Positions 47,611-56,584 are shown, numbered from the stretch's first letter. The stretch is DNA of 64,000 nt from Enorma burkinafasonensis (GCF_902150035.1 NZ_LR597506.1:89565-153564); one strand, 5' to 3'. The notes: generated by a model from the letters alone, not told the origin. A program made the numbers and translations.

Positions 47611-48072
47611 TCACTCCTCCTTGAACAGCGGTTCCTCGCCGAGCCGGTAGAGCTCGTCATCGCATTCGACGCGCGACATGCCCCGGTCGATGCACCAGAT
47701 AATCACGGCGTCGCGGTGACGTTTGGGCCACAGCTCGGACAGCCCGGCTATCTTGAGCAGGCGCTGGGTCTCCTTGAGGGTGCAGCCAAGCCCGAACGCG
47801 AGCATGATCGCGGTGTCGCGACGCGGTGCGCTCTTGCCCGCAAAGAGCTCGTAGAGAAAGGCGCTGGTGATGCCGCTCGCGCGCACGACCGCCGCCCGGG
47901 ATATGTCCCGCTGGGCGAGCAGCTCGTTCAGGTAACCGGGAAGGGTCTCGTCGACCAGTACCTCATGCAGGAGGTAGTCCTCAGGGTGCTCGGTCTTGAG
48001 CAGCTCCTCGAGCAGGTCCTCGGTCAGGCGCTCTTCGACCCGTTTGCCTTCCCGCGCAACATCATCGGACAT
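47611..48072 (-). CDS. XRE-like helix-turn-helix regulator
   Basis: A 153-residue protein. A helical N-terminal part (LTEDLLEELLKTEHPEDYLLHEVLVDETLPGYLNELLAQRDISRAAVVRASGITSAFLYELFAGKSAPRRDTAIMLAFGLG) contains an XRE-type HTH. The C-terminal CTLKETQRLLKIAGLSELWPKRHRDAVIIWCIDRGMS is usual for this small family. GAAAGGGGGG precedes ATG 48072. It is 188 nt upstream of the kinase gene on the same strand, so they may share control or be a signalling pair. Confidence 0.75.
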   Translation of the reverse strand: MSDDVAREGKRVEERLTEDLLEELLKTEHPEDYLLHEVLVDETLPGYLNELLAQRDISRAAVVRASGITSAFLYELFAGKSAPRRDTAIMLAFGLGCTLKETQRLLKIAGLSELWPKRHRDAVIIWCIDRGMSRVECDDELYRLGEEPLFKEE

Positions 48073-48254
48073 GGTTCCCCCCTTTCCGCACCCATGATAG
48101 CGAAAGCCGAGCGGGCGCGTGCCCGCCTCGCAAGTTCGACGTCGCGCGCAGCCCGTGCACGGGGGCGCATGTCGCGTCCCCGCCCCTTGCATTACGGGCG
48201 CGCAAGACTATACTTGCGTCGATTTCTATCGGCGCTTGGAAAGGGCGGTTTGGG

Positions 48255-48941
48255 ATGGAATCGTTCATCTGCCTCGGAATCGGGGCGTGCATCGTCGCGA
48301 TGGGCATCTACCAGATCGTGAGCGGCAACCCCCGCCTGCTGCACAGCTACCACTACGCGACCACGCCGGCTTCCGAGCTGCCCGCGCTCGCGCGCGAGAC
48401 CGGCGTCGGGCTCGTGGCGTGCGGCATCGGCTGCATGCTCATCACGCCCGAGATGCTGCCCACCTGGTGTTTGGGCCTGGGCATCGCGCTCATGGTGCTC
48501 AGCGTCGCGGGAACCATCGTCTCGATCGTGAGGCACAACGGCGGCCTCATCACCGGCGGCGAAATGGGTTTCCTGAGCTCGATGGCGCCGGGCACGCGCC
48601 TCGCGGTCTGCGGCATCATCGGCGCGGCCCTCTCGCTCATCGGCATCGGCCCCGGCATCTACATGATCGCCACGGGCGACGTGAGCATGCTCCACAGCTA
48701 CCATTACGCCGGCGTCGCGGCCGCCGACCTGCCGCGTCTCGCGACCTGCGAGGGCGTCGCGATGATCTTCCTCGGCATCAGCATCTTCATGTGCCTCATC
48801 GCCACCGCCGGCTTCGCGGGCGGGCGGCCGTTCAAGCGCTGGCCCAGGGCGCTCGTGATCTGCGGCATGTTGCTCTTCTGCGCGAGCATGGCCGCGCTGC
48901 TGCTCTTCATCCCCTATTTCGGCGGCTCGCTGAACCCCTAG
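48255..48941 (+). CDS. Membrane protein with internal duplication
   Basis: A 228-residue polytopic protein built from two similar halves. Half 1 has GIYQIVSGNPRLLHSYHYATTPASELPALARETGVGLVACGIG; half 2 has GIYMIATGDVSMLHSYHYAGVAAADLPRLATCEGVAMIFLGIS. Each half has a LLHSYHY/MLHSYHY loop between membrane helices, six or so helices in all. The two conserved His-x-x-x-His-like patterns could bind metal, but this is a guess. I recognise no named family. GGAAAGGG precedes the ATG. Divergent to the XRE gene. Confidence 0.75.
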   Translation: MESFICLGIGACIVAMGIYQIVSGNPRLLHSYHYATTPASELPALARETGVGLVACGIGCMLITPEMLPTWCLGLGIALMVLSVAGTIVSIVRHNGGLITGGEMGFLSSMAPGTRLAVCGIIGAALSLIGIGPGIYMIATGDVSMLHSYHYAGVAAADLPRLATCEGVAMIFLGISIFMCLIATAGFAGGRPFKRWPRALVICGMLLFCASMAALLLFIPYFGGSLNP

Positions 48942-48972
48942 AACCCGAATCTGGCGCCCGGAATCCGGCCTC

Positions 48973-49127
48973 CGCGCACGTTCGTTGCGGTATTCGGTGT
49001 GAAGAACCGGGAAGGCGCCGGAGACCGGGATATCGAGCTGATAAATCCCCAGGTAGAGCAATCGGGCCTTCCTTATGGAAGAAGGAGGGAGCGATTCTCA
49101 CACCGAATACCGCAACGAACGTGCGCG
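48973..49127. mobile_element. 155-bp element with 30-bp perfect inverted repeats
   Basis: A perfect 30-bp inverted repeat spans 48973-49002 and 49098-49127 (core GTTCGTTGCGGTATTCGGTG). The 95-bp inside has its own smaller pairing, GGAAGGC near 49010-49016 with GCCTTCC near 49066-49072, and no credible ORF. It could be a MITE or a stem-loop RNA element. No second copy is in this window. Confidence 0.65.
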
Positions 49128-49211
49128 CGGGCCCGGCAAGGGCGCGACCGCGATTCCGAGGCTCAGGCGAGAGCCCCCATGAAGGGGCTGGCAGGCGCCC
49201 GATCGCGCCGC

Positions 49212-49844
49212 CTACTCCACCGCGAGCACCGTCCGCGAGTAGGGCAGATAGGTCACGGTCGCATCGTCATCCGCGGGGTCCCATGCGTCGTGGAATCCCT
49301 CATCGACCGTGAAGACGAAGCGCGCGCCGGAAGCGTCCTCGCCCTTGAGCCGGTAATCCACGCCGAACTCCCCGGGATCGCTATACACCTCCACATCACG
49401 TAGCTCGACGACCGCAGGCGACGCCAAGCGCGGGATATCGAGGATGGGGCACAGCACGAACCGCCAGGCGAGGCATCCGAGTATCCCGATAGCGGCGAGC
49501 GCGCGCTTCACCGGTTGGCGCACGTCCATGACGGCCCCGGCGACCGGACGCGCGACCCAAGCGATGACGAGGGCGAACAGCACGGCGAGGGCGTACGTCC
49601 CCACGATGCCAGAAACCCCCATGATGAGCAGGCCGAACGAGCGCAGCATGATGCAGATGCCGAACGCGACGGCGAGAAGGACCGCCGCGCCGCAGCCGAC
49701 GAGGCGCCGCACGGGCACGGGCTCCTGGACGGGGCTCTCGGCCTCCTCCTGCGCCACGCGCCTGCGGATGAGCTCGACGAGCTCCTCTTGGGACATGTCC
49801 TTGAGCTCCTCCTCGGTGGGCGGCTCCGCCCGCTCGTCATGCAT
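49212..49844 (-). CDS. Uncharacterised membrane protein
   Basis: A 210-residue protein. The acidic N-tail has a predicted helix (TEEELKDMSQEELVELIRRRVAQEEAESP). Membrane helices follow: LVGCGAAVLLAVAFGICIML, FGLLIMGVSGIVGTYALAVLFALVIAWVA and LAAIGILGCLAWRFVLCPI. The outer C-terminal domain ends in a beta-rich part (VELRDVEVYSDPGEFGVDYRLKGEDASGARFVFTVDEG). No family recognised. GGAGGT lies 7 nt before ATG 49844, preferred over the GTG at 49853. Confidence 0.7.
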   Translation of the reverse strand: MHDERAEPPTEEELKDMSQEELVELIRRRVAQEEAESPVQEPVPVRRLVGCGAAVLLAVAFGICIMLRSFGLLIMGVSGIVGTYALAVLFALVIAWVARPVAGAVMDVRQPVKRALAAIGILGCLAWRFVLCPILDIPRLASPAVVELRDVEVYSDPGEFGVDYRLKGEDASGARFVFTVDEGFHDAWDPADDDATVTYLPYSRTVLAVE

Positions 49845-49912
49845 GTCGCCCACCTCCCCGAGCTCGCCCTCAAGTACGACTGTAACACCCCGACCCGCGC
49901 ACGCGGCGCACG

Positions 49913-49966
49913 GGGGCCGGCATGTCCCGAGTCCTTACACGCTCGACCCGGGGGCATGCCGGCCCC
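49913..49966. repeat. Inverted repeat after leuB
   Basis: GGGGCCGGCATG (49913-49924) pairs with CATGCCGGCCCC (49955-49966), a 12-bp perfect stem with a 30-nt loop that has extra CCCGAG/CTCG pairing. It lies just past the leuB stop and could end leu transcription, but no T tract follows on the minus strand. Confidence 0.55.
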
Positions 49967-49988
49967 TTACCGTATCGAGCCCGAAACC

Positions 49989-51173
49989 TTACAGGCGGGC
50001 CACCACCGCGTCGCCCATGGCCGCGCAGCCGAGCACGCGGTCGGCGGGCGTCGCAGCGTCGGCGATGTCGCGCGTGCGCCACCCCTCGTCGAGGACCGCG
50101 GTCACCGCGCGGCGGATGTCGTCGGCCGCATCCCCCATGTCGAAGCTGTAGCGCAGCATCATCTCGACCGAGAGGATCTGCGCGAGCGGGTTCGCGATGC
50201 CCTGGCCCGCGATGTCGGGCGCGGAGCCGTGGCTCGGCTCGTAGAGCGCCACGCCGTCCCCCAGGCTCGCGGAGGCGAGCATGCCGAGCGATCCGGTGAT
50301 CTGCGCCGCCTCGTCGGAGAGGATGTCGCCGAACATGTTCTCGGTCACCACGACATCGAAGGTCGCGGGGCGGTTGATGAGCTGCATGGCCGCGTTGTCC
50401 ACGAGCACGTCCTCGAGTTCCACGTCCGCGTACTCCGCGTCGTGGACGCGGTGGACGACCTCGCGCCACATGCGACTCGTCTCGAGCACGTTCGCCTTGT
50501 CGACGCTCGACACCTTGCCCCGACGCTTGCGCGCGGCCTCGAATGCCTGGCGCGCGATGCGCTCGACCTCGTACTCGCGGTACTCGAGCGTGTCGTAGGC
50601 GCGCTGACCGGGACCTCCGTCCGCGCCGGCGCCCTCCTCGCCGTAGAAGCGCTCGCGGCGGCCGAAGTACAGGCCGCCCGTGAGCTCGCGCACGATCATC
50701 ATGTCCACGCCGTCGATGACCTCAGGGCGCAGCGTCGAGGCGCCGGCGAGCGCAGCGAAGATCTGCACCGGCCGTAGGTTGGTGTAGAGGCCGAGCTCCT
50801 TGCGGATCTTCAGAAGCCCCTGCTCCGGGCGCGGGGCGGCCGGGTCGGTCGTGTCCCATTTGGGTCCGCCGACGGAGGCCAGAAGCACCGCATCCGAGGC
50901 GCGCGCGGCCTCGAGGGTGGCGTCGGGCAGCGCCGTGGGCTCCTCGCCCGCCGCGCGCGTGGCGTCGATCGCCGCGCCGCCGATCAGTGCGTCCTCGCAG
51001 GCGAACTCGACGCCGTACTTCTTCCCGACGGCGGCGAGCACCTTCTTGCCCTCCGCGATGATCTCGGGCCCGATGCCGTCACCGGGCAGGGTGCAGATCC
51101 TATAGCTCTTCTTCACGTTGCAGCTCCAACTCATCGACGACGGTCCCTTGGCGAACGGGTTATCCAACGGCAC
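49989..51173 (-). CDS. leuB: 3-Isopropylmalate dehydrogenase
   Basis: A 394-residue beta-decarboxylating dehydrogenase. [16 protein letters not shown] is the N-terminal NAD-site motif; [20 protein letters not shown] and [51 protein letters not shown] are typical of LeuB. It oxidises and decarboxylates 3-isopropylmalate to 2-oxoisocaproate, the last leu-specific step. GTG start at 51173 has AAAGGAAGG upstream. It is the last gene of leuACDB. Confidence 0.96.
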   Translation of the reverse strand: MPLDNPFAKGPSSMSWSCNVKKSYRICTLPGDGIGPEIIAEGKKVLAAVGKKYGVEFACEDALIGGAAIDATRAAGEEPTALPDATLEAARASDAVLLASVGGPKWDTTDPAAPRPEQGLLKIRKELGLYTNLRPVQIFAALAGASTLRPEVIDGVDMMIVRELTGGLYFGRRERFYGEEGAGADGGPGQRAYDTLEYREYEVERIARQAFEAARKRRGKVSSVDKANVLETSRMWREVVHRVHDAEYADVELEDVLVDNAAMQLINRPATFDVVVTENMFGDILSDEAAQITGSLGMLASASLGDGVALYEPSHGSAPDIAGQGIANPLAQILSVEMMLRYSFDMGDAADDIRRAVTAVLDEGWRTRDIADAATPADRVLGCAAMGDAVVARL

Positions 51174-51253
51174 GGCGGCCTTCCTTTCTCACGGCGGGAC
51201 GCGGGGCAGCCCGCACGCCGGCAGACGCGCGCGAACGGCCCCGCGCGGGGCGG

Positions 51254-51754
51254 CTACTTCGCCGCGGCCAGCTTGGCGCGCGTGCGCTCCACGAGGCCGC
51301 CGGCCTCGATGATCTCGGCGATGAACGGCGGGAACGGCTCCGCCGTGAAGACCGCGCCGGTATCGAGGTCGGTGATGGTCCCGGTCTCGGTATCGACCGA
51401 CACGCGCTCGCCGTCAGCGATCGCGTCGGCGGCCTCCGGGCACTCCATGATGGCGAGACCCACGTTGATGGCGTTGCGGTAGAAGATGCGCGCGAAGCTC
51501 TTGGCGATCACGCAGGACACGCCGGCGGCCTTGAGAGCCACGGACGCGTGCTCGCGCGACGAGCCGCAGCCGAAGTTCTCCTCGGCGACGACGATGTCGC
51601 CGGGCTTCACGCGCTCATGGAACGTCGGGTCGAGGTCCTCCATCGCATGCGACGCCAGGTGCGCATGGTCGGAGCTGTTGAGGTAACGGGCCGGGATGAT
51701 GACGTCCGTGTCGACGTCGCGCCCGTACTTGAAGACGGTTCCTTCGAAATGCAT
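51254..51754 (-). CDS. leuD: 3-Isopropylmalate dehydratase, small subunit
   Basis: A 166-residue aconitase-family swivel domain. [22 protein letters not shown] and [44 protein letters not shown] are conserved. It pairs with LeuC to convert 2-isopropylmalate to 3-isopropylmalate. The ATG at 51754 has GAAAGGAAC upstream; the larger in-frame ORF to 52060 overlaps leuC and is excluded. Spacing to leuC and leuB is about 80 nt on either side. Confidence 0.96.
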   Translation of the reverse strand: MHFEGTVFKYGRDVDTDVIIPARYLNSSDHAHLASHAMEDLDPTFHERVKPGDIVVAEENFGCGSSREHASVALKAAGVSCVIAKSFARIFYRNAINVGLAIMECPEAADAIADGERVSVDTETGTITDLDTGAVFTAEPFPPFIAEIIEAGGLVERTRAKLAAAK

Positions 51755-51836
51755 GGGTGTTCCTTTCTCGCGGGGACCGCGCGGCGGCGCGGGCTCCGGT
51801 ATCGTTCGCCTGGGGCCGGGACGGCAGCGGGACGGC

Positions 51837-53102
51837 CTAGAGGTCGGAGGGCGCGCAGATGTGGCCGGCGACGGCGCTCGCCGCGGCGACGGCCGGGCTC
51901 GCGAGGTAGACCTCGCTCGTGGGATCGCCCATGCGGCCCACGAAGTTACGGTTCGTGGTCGACACGCAGCGCTCGCCCGCGGCGAGGATGCCCATGTAGC
52001 CGCCCAGGCACGGGCCGCACGTGGGCGTCGAGAACACGCAGCCGGCGTCGATGAACGCATCCGCCAGGCCCTCGGCGATGCACTGCTTGAAGACGGCCTG
52101 CGTCGCCGGGATCACGATGCAGCGCACGGTGTCGGCGACGCGGCGCCCGCGCAGCACCTCGGCGGCGGCGCGCATGTCCTCGATGCGCCCGTTGGTGCAG
52201 CTGCCGATGACCGCCTGGTCGATGGCGATATGCGTCGACTCGCGCACCGGGTGCGTGTTGCTCGGCAGGTGCGGCCACGAGACGCACGGCTCGATGTCGG
52301 CGGCGTCGATATGGATCACGCGCGCGTACTCGGCGTCCGGGTCGGCGTGGCACTCGACCGGCGAGCGCTGCGAGCGGCCCTCGCACCAGGCGCGGCAGAC
52401 GTCGTCGACCTCCATGATGCCCGCCTTGCCGCCCGCCTCGATCGCCATGTTGGAGATGGTCATGCGCCCCTCCATCGACATCGAGCGGATGGTGGAACCG
52501 GCGAACTCGATCGCCTGGTAGAGGGCCCCGTCCACGCCGATGAGGCCGATCAGGTGCAGGATGACGTCCTTGGCGCTCGCGCCGTCGGCGAGCTCGCCGT
52601 CGATCTCGACGCAGATGGTGGGCGGCACCTTGAACCAGCCGCGGCCCGTGGCGATGCCCACGCCCGCGTCGGTGGAGCCCACGCCCGTCGAGAACGCGCC
52701 GAGCGCGCCGTAGGTGCAGGTGTGCGAGTCGGCGCCGATGATGAGGTCGCCGGGCACCACGACGCCCTGCTCGGGCAGGAGCGCGTGCTCGACGCCCATG
52801 CAGCCCTGCTCCCAGTAGTGGGTGACGTGCTGCTCGCGGGCGAACTCGCGCATCTTCTTGGTCTGCTCGGCGCTCTTGATGTCCTTGTTCGGCGCGTAGT
52901 GGTCGGGGACGAGGCAGACGCGGTCGCGGTCGAAGACGCGCTCGGCGCCCAGCTCGTGGAAGACATCGATCGCGATGGGCGCGGTGATGTCGTTCGCGAG
53001 CACGATGTCGAGGTCGCACTCGACGAGCTGGCCCGGGCGGACCTCATCCAGGCCGGCGTGCGCGGCCAGGATCTTCTCGGCTACGGTCATGGGACGTGGC
53101 AT
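51837..53102 (-). CDS. leuC: 3-Isopropylmalate dehydratase, large subunit
   Basis: A 421-residue aconitase-superfamily protein of the homoaconitase-like short LeuC type. Fe-S cluster ligands are near GSCTNG and CGPCLGG. MTVAEKILAAHAGLDEVRPGQLVE is the typical start. Residues such as IGADSHTCTYGALGAFSTGVGSTDAGVGIATG support function. The ATG at 53102 follows GGAAGGAAG. Forms the catalytic unit with LeuD. Confidence 0.96.
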   Translation of the reverse strand: MPRPMTVAEKILAAHAGLDEVRPGQLVECDLDIVLANDITAPIAIDVFHELGAERVFDRDRVCLVPDHYAPNKDIKSAEQTKKMREFAREQHVTHYWEQGCMGVEHALLPEQGVVVPGDLIIGADSHTCTYGALGAFSTGVGSTDAGVGIATGRGWFKVPPTICVEIDGELADGASAKDVILHLIGLIGVDGALYQAIEFAGSTIRSMSMEGRMTISNMAIEAGGKAGIMEVDDVCRAWCEGRSQRSPVECHADPDAEYARVIHIDAADIEPCVSWPHLPSNTHPVRESTHIAIDQAVIGSCTNGRIEDMRAAAEVLRGRRVADTVRCIVIPATQAVFKQCIAEGLADAFIDAGCVFSTPTCGPCLGGYMGILAAGERCVSTTNRNFVGRMGDPTSEVYLASPAVAAASAVAGHICAPSDL

Positions 53103-53183
53103 GGGGATCTTCCTTCCGTTCTCGTTCACAAGACACGCCCGCCACCTTGCGCGGCGGGCGCCTGCCTTTCGCATTTGCCTAGG

Positions 53184-54707
53184 CTACCTGCCCTGGTCGG
53201 AGATGAGGCGGTTGAGCGCGTTCAGGTAGGCCTTGGTCGACGACACGATGATGTCGCCGTCCGACCCGCGGCCGATGTAGACCTCGCCGTTCTCGGCGGT
53301 CACGCGCACGGTGACCTCGCCCAGCGCGTCGATGCCGCGCGTCACGGCCTTGACCGAGAACTCGGAGAGGTCGTTCGCCACGGCCACGATCTTGTCGACC
53401 GCCTTGTACGCCGCGTCGATGGGGCCGGTGCCGTAGGCGCACTCGGTGAAGGTCTCGCCGTCGACGTTGGTGAGGGTGATGGTCGCCGTCGGGGTGAGCG
53501 GGAAGCCGCAGGAGACCTGCACGGCGTCGAGATCCCACACCGCCGTGGAGACGCGCTCGCGCTCGTGCACGATGCTCTCGAGGTCCTCGTCGTAGACCTC
53601 CTTCTTCTTGTCCGCCACCTCGAGGAAGGACTGGTAGACGCCCTCGAACTCCTCGTCGGTGAAGGTGAAGCCGAGCTCGCCCATGCGGTGGCGCAGCGCC
53701 GCGTGGCCGGAGCGGGCGGTGAGGATGATCTGCGAGCCGCCGGCGCCCACGTCGGCGGGGTCGATGATCTCGTAGGTGTCGCGGGCCTTGAGCACGCCAT
53801 CCTGGTGGATGCCCGAGGAGTGCGCGAAGGCGTTGGCGCCCACGATCGCCTTGTTGGCCTGCACGTTCATGCCGGTGATCGAGCTCACGAGCTTCGAGGC
53901 GCGGGTGAGTTCCTTGGTCACGATGTCGGTATGCGCGTCGAGCTCCTCGCCGTGCATGTGGATCGCCATGACGACCTCCTCGAGCGCCGTGTTGCCCGCG
54001 CGCTCGCCGAGGCCGTTCACGGTGCACTCGACCTGCGTGGCTCCGGCTCGCACGGCCTCGATGGCGAGCGCCGTGGCCATGCCCAGGTCGTTGTGCGTGT
54101 GCACAGAGATGGTCACGTCCTCGATGCCGTCGACGCGCTCGCGCAGGTCGGCGATGCGCGCGCCGAAGGCCCAGGGCATGTTGTAGCCCGTCGTGTCGGG
54201 GATGTTCACCACGGTGGCGCCCGCCTTGACGGCCGCCTCGATGATGCGCACGAGGAAGTCCTGGTCGGCGCGGCCGGCGTCCTCGGCGTAGAACTCGACG
54301 TCGTCGACGAAGTTGCGCGCGAGCTTCACCGCGTGGACCGCGCGCTCGATGGCCTCGTCCTCGCTCAGGCGCAGCTTGTCGCGCAGATGGCTCGGCGAGA
54401 CGCCCAGGCCCGTGTGGATGCGCGGGCGCTTGGCGCTCTTGAGCGCCTCGGCGGCGACCTCGATGTCCCTGTCGACGGCGCGCGTGAGGCCGCAGACGGT
54501 GCACCTGTCGCCCGCGAGCATGCCGATCTCCTGGACGCTCTTGAAGTCGCCCGGGCTCGAAACGGGGAAGCCCGCCTCGATGACGTCGACGTTCATGCGG
54601 ATGAGCTGGCGCGCGATGACGAGCTTCTCCTCGGTGTTCATGCTGGCGCCGGGCGACTGCTCGCCGTCGCGGAGCGTGGTGTCGAAGATGTTGATCTTGC
54701 GGGTCAT
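53184..54707 (-). CDS. leuA: 2-Isopropylmalate synthase
   Basis: A 507-residue synthase with an N-terminal TIM barrel ([21 protein letters not shown], then [37 protein letters not shown]) and a C-terminal LeuA regulatory domain that binds leucine for feedback control. It condenses 2-oxoisovalerate with acetyl-CoA. AGGAGGAACC precedes the ATG. The gene sits behind a leader peptide and terminator, showing attenuation by leucine supply. Confidence 0.97.
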   Translation of the reverse strand: MTRKINIFDTTLRDGEQSPGASMNTEEKLVIARQLIRMNVDVIEAGFPVSSPGDFKSVQEIGMLAGDRCTVCGLTRAVDRDIEVAAEALKSAKRPRIHTGLGVSPSHLRDKLRLSEDEAIERAVHAVKLARNFVDDVEFYAEDAGRADQDFLVRIIEAAVKAGATVVNIPDTTGYNMPWAFGARIADLRERVDGIEDVTISVHTHNDLGMATALAIEAVRAGATQVECTVNGLGERAGNTALEEVVMAIHMHGEELDAHTDIVTKELTRASKLVSSITGMNVQANKAIVGANAFAHSSGIHQDGVLKARDTYEIIDPADVGAGGSQIILTARSGHAALRHRMGELGFTFTDEEFEGVYQSFLEVADKKKEVYDEDLESIVHERERVSTAVWDLDAVQVSCGFPLTPTATITLTNVDGETFTECAYGTGPIDAAYKAVDKIVAVANDLSEFSVKAVTRGIDALGEVTVRVTAENGEVYIGRGSDGDIIVSSTKAYLNALNRLISDQGR

Positions 54708-54776
54708 GGTTCCTCCTGTCGGTTCGATCCGGTTCCGGATACGGTGCTGTGCAGGAGGCTGAACACGACCTCATAC

Positions 54777-54844
54777 GGAAAACGAGAAGCACCCCGTTCG
54801 CGCAACGCCCTGCAAAGCGGGTCTGGTACGCGATGGGGTGCTTC
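54777..54844 (-). terminator. leuA attenuator terminator
   Basis: On the minus strand GAAGCACCCC (54835-54844) pairs with GGGGTGCTTC (54786-54795); the loop holds further CGCG/CGCG pairing. TCGTTTTCC follows. It lies between the leader peptide and leuA, where a stalled ribosome would prevent it from forming. Confidence 0.85.
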
Positions 54845-54883
54845 CTCAGATGCTTACCTCAGCAGTTATCGAGACGAGCGGCC

Positions 54884-54985
54884 CTACCACGTACCGGTAC
54901 GTAGTAGTAGGGCGCCTAGGTTCACGAGCGAGACGGCACAGCCGCGGGCGGGTGCCTGCATCTCGATGTGTGCCATGCGCTCCAT
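54884..54985 (-). CDS. leuL: leuA leader peptide
   Basis: A 33-codon frame: MERMAHIEMQAPARGCAVSL, then VNLGALLLRTGTW. Five leucines (20, 23, 26-28) include four CTA codons, rare in this GC-rich genome, and three run consecutively. A shorter start at 54976 is also possible. GAGAGGA precedes the first ATG. Ribosome stalling at these codons when charged tRNA-Leu is low would open the terminator ahead of leuA, as in actinobacterial leu attenuation. Confidence 0.85.
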   Translation of the reverse strand: MERMAHIEMQAPARGCAVSLVNLGALLLRTGTW

Positions 54986-55039
54986 AGGGCGGTCCTCTCG
55001 TCTACAGCCCCCAAGCCGGGGTTCACTGCATTGCGCTAA

Positions 55040-55067
55040 AGTCTACCAGAACATGCGCGCGGCGCAA
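55040..55067 (-). promoter_or_regulatory. Promoter for leuL-leuACDB
   Basis: On the minus strand TTGCGC (55062-55067) and TAGACT (55040-55045) are separated by 16 nt; TSS is expected near 55033, about 50 nt upstream of the leader-peptide start. Confidence 0.55.
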
Positions 55068-55079
55068 CCCTGAATTCCG

Positions 55080-56237
55080 TCACTGGACCTCGGCGTAGTC
55101 CACCTGGCGCTCGCAGAACTGCTCGCGGGCGGCACAGCTCCTCAGCGTGTTCAGCGCGTCCTGCGTGGAGATCTGCGTCGCATCGAGCTGCGCGATGGCG
55201 CCGTCCGTCGCGTTCGAGAACGCGTGCTCGAGCGTCGCGCGGTCGAAGGAGTAGATCTCGAGGTCCCAATCGCTCTCGAACTCCTCCCTGACCGTGAGGT
55301 TCAGTGTCTGGAGCTCCGGGTAGACGCAGAAGGCCACCGCGGCGTTGAACACGAGCGCGCGGTCCACGGCGTCCCCGTCGATATCCTCCGAGACGCCGTC
55401 GTAGTCGACGTTGAAGGACGCGTTGCTCTGCTGCTCCGCGCCCGTCGAGCGGATGGCGTCGCCGAGCGGGAGCGCCTGGAAGAACACGCGGTCCGGCGCG
55501 GCCTGGCCCACGGACTCGCCGAGCGTCTCGGCCGTCACCGTCACACGCGCGTCATCGAGCGCCTTGGTGGCCTCGTACTCGCGCCGGTCCTCGTCGTCCT
55601 CGAAGTGCGGGGTCGTCGCCGCGCCGTCTTGGGCGCCCTGACCGTTCGCGGCGTTGCCCTGGGCGCCTGCACCCTGGTTCTGCGCCTGGTTGCGCTGGCT
55701 CTCGTACTGGAGCTCCGCCGCATCCTCCGCCATGTCCTCCGCGTGGTCGAGCATGGGCTCGATCGCGATCTCGTACACGCCGACCGCCGCCACGAGCACC
55801 AGGATGACCGCCGCGGCGATGGTGGCGACCTTCTTCCACGGGCGGGTGCCGTCGCCGCCCTTCGCGGCGCCGCTTGCCGCTGGCACCGCCGGGGCCTGGG
55901 GCGCCCCCTCTGCAGCCGGGGCCACCGCGGCGGGCATCACGCGCGTCGGCTCGGTTCCCGCGGCCGCAGGCTCCGTGCCGGCGGGCTCCGCGGGGGCTGC
56001 TGCCGCCGATGCCTGAACCGGCTCCGCTGCGGCCCCGTCGTCCTCCTGCAGATCATCCAGGCTCGTGAAGCTCGCCTTGGTCTTCTCCAGCGCCTCGGCC
56101 TCGTCCATGCCCGAAGCCACGTAGTCCTCGTAGCGGGCGACGAGGTTCCCGTAGATCTCTTCCTTAAGCTCGATGTTCTCCGGCGTGAGCACCCGTCCCT
56201 CGAAGAGGTGCTCCACGTACATGCGCAGCTCGTTCAT
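55080..56237 (-). CDS. Membrane protein in a PadR operon
   Basis: A 385-residue protein. The N-terminal MNELRMYVEHLFEGRVLTPENIELKEEIYGNLVARYEDYVASGMDEAEA resembles the permease-prefix/DUF1700-like region found beside PadR genes. A long Ala/Pro linker leads to one helix (KVATIAAAVILVLVAAVGVYEIA) and an outer domain rich in Gln/Asn near the membrane (QRNQAQNQGAGAQGNAANGQ). The start overlaps the padR stop (ATGA), so expression is coupled. The function is unknown; a role in envelope sensing is only inferred. Confidence 0.7.
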   Translation of the reverse strand: MNELRMYVEHLFEGRVLTPENIELKEEIYGNLVARYEDYVASGMDEAEALEKTKASFTSLDDLQEDDGAAAEPVQASAAAAPAEPAGTEPAAAGTEPTRVMPAAVAPAAEGAPQAPAVPAASGAAKGGDGTRPWKKVATIAAAVILVLVAAVGVYEIAIEPMLDHAEDMAEDAAELQYESQRNQAQNQGAGAQGNAANGQGAQDGAATTPHFEDDEDRREYEATKALDDARVTVTAETLGESVGQAAPDRVFFQALPLGDAIRSTGAEQQSNASFNVDYDGVSEDIDGDAVDRALVFNAAVAFCVYPELQTLNLTVREEFESDWDLEIYSFDRATLEHAFSNATDGAIAQLDATQISTQDALNTLRSCAAREQFCERQVDYAEVQ

Positions 56238-56584
56238 CGGTCTCCTCCGTCCTGCTTGAGCAAATGGTCGATGATGTCGCGCACGCGCACCCAGCGCTCG
56301 GTCGCCTCGCGCAGCTCGAGCTCGCCCGCCGGCGTCACGCGGTAGTACTTGCGGCGCGCGCCCTGGGTCTCGTCACCCCAATAGCTCTGCACGAACCCCT
56401 GGCCCTCCAGCCGCTTGAGGCTCGTGTAGAGCGAGGGTTCCTTCATCTCGTACTCCCCATGGCTGGCGGTCGCGATGTCCTTCAGGATCTCGTAGCCGTA
56501 GCTGTCGCCGTCTGCGAGCGTGCAGAGGATGATGGCGTCGATGTTCCCGCGAATCAGGTCGCTTACCGCATCTCTCGTGGCCAT
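56234..56584 (-). CDS. PadR-family transcriptional regulator
   Basis: A 116-residue winged-helix repressor. DLIRGNIDAIILCTLADGDSYGYEILKDIATASHGEYEMKEPSLYTSLKRLEGQGFVQSYWGDETQGARRKYYRVTPAGELEL is typical of PadR. The C-terminal helix (REATERWVRVRDIIDHLLKQ) is for dimer contact. GAGGAGGTG precedes ATG 56584. The palindrome TAATGT-N5-ACATTA just upstream fits a PadR operator, so it probably represses its own operon. It overlaps the downstream membrane protein gene by 4 nt. Confidence 0.9.
   Translation of the reverse strand: MATRDAVSDLIRGNIDAIILCTLADGDSYGYEILKDIATASHGEYEMKEPSLYTSLKRLEGQGFVQSYWGDETQGARRKYYRVTPAGELELREATERWVRVRDIIDHLLKQDGGDR

Noticed and set aside
51755..52060. N-terminal extension of leuD
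   Set aside because: It overlaps leuC, has biased composition and no ribosome site; ATG 51754 with GAAAGGA fits the family length.
51696..55073. 1125-residue plus-strand frame across leuD, leuC and leuA
   Set aside because: Shadow of conserved leu genes; low-complexity and no plausible start signal.
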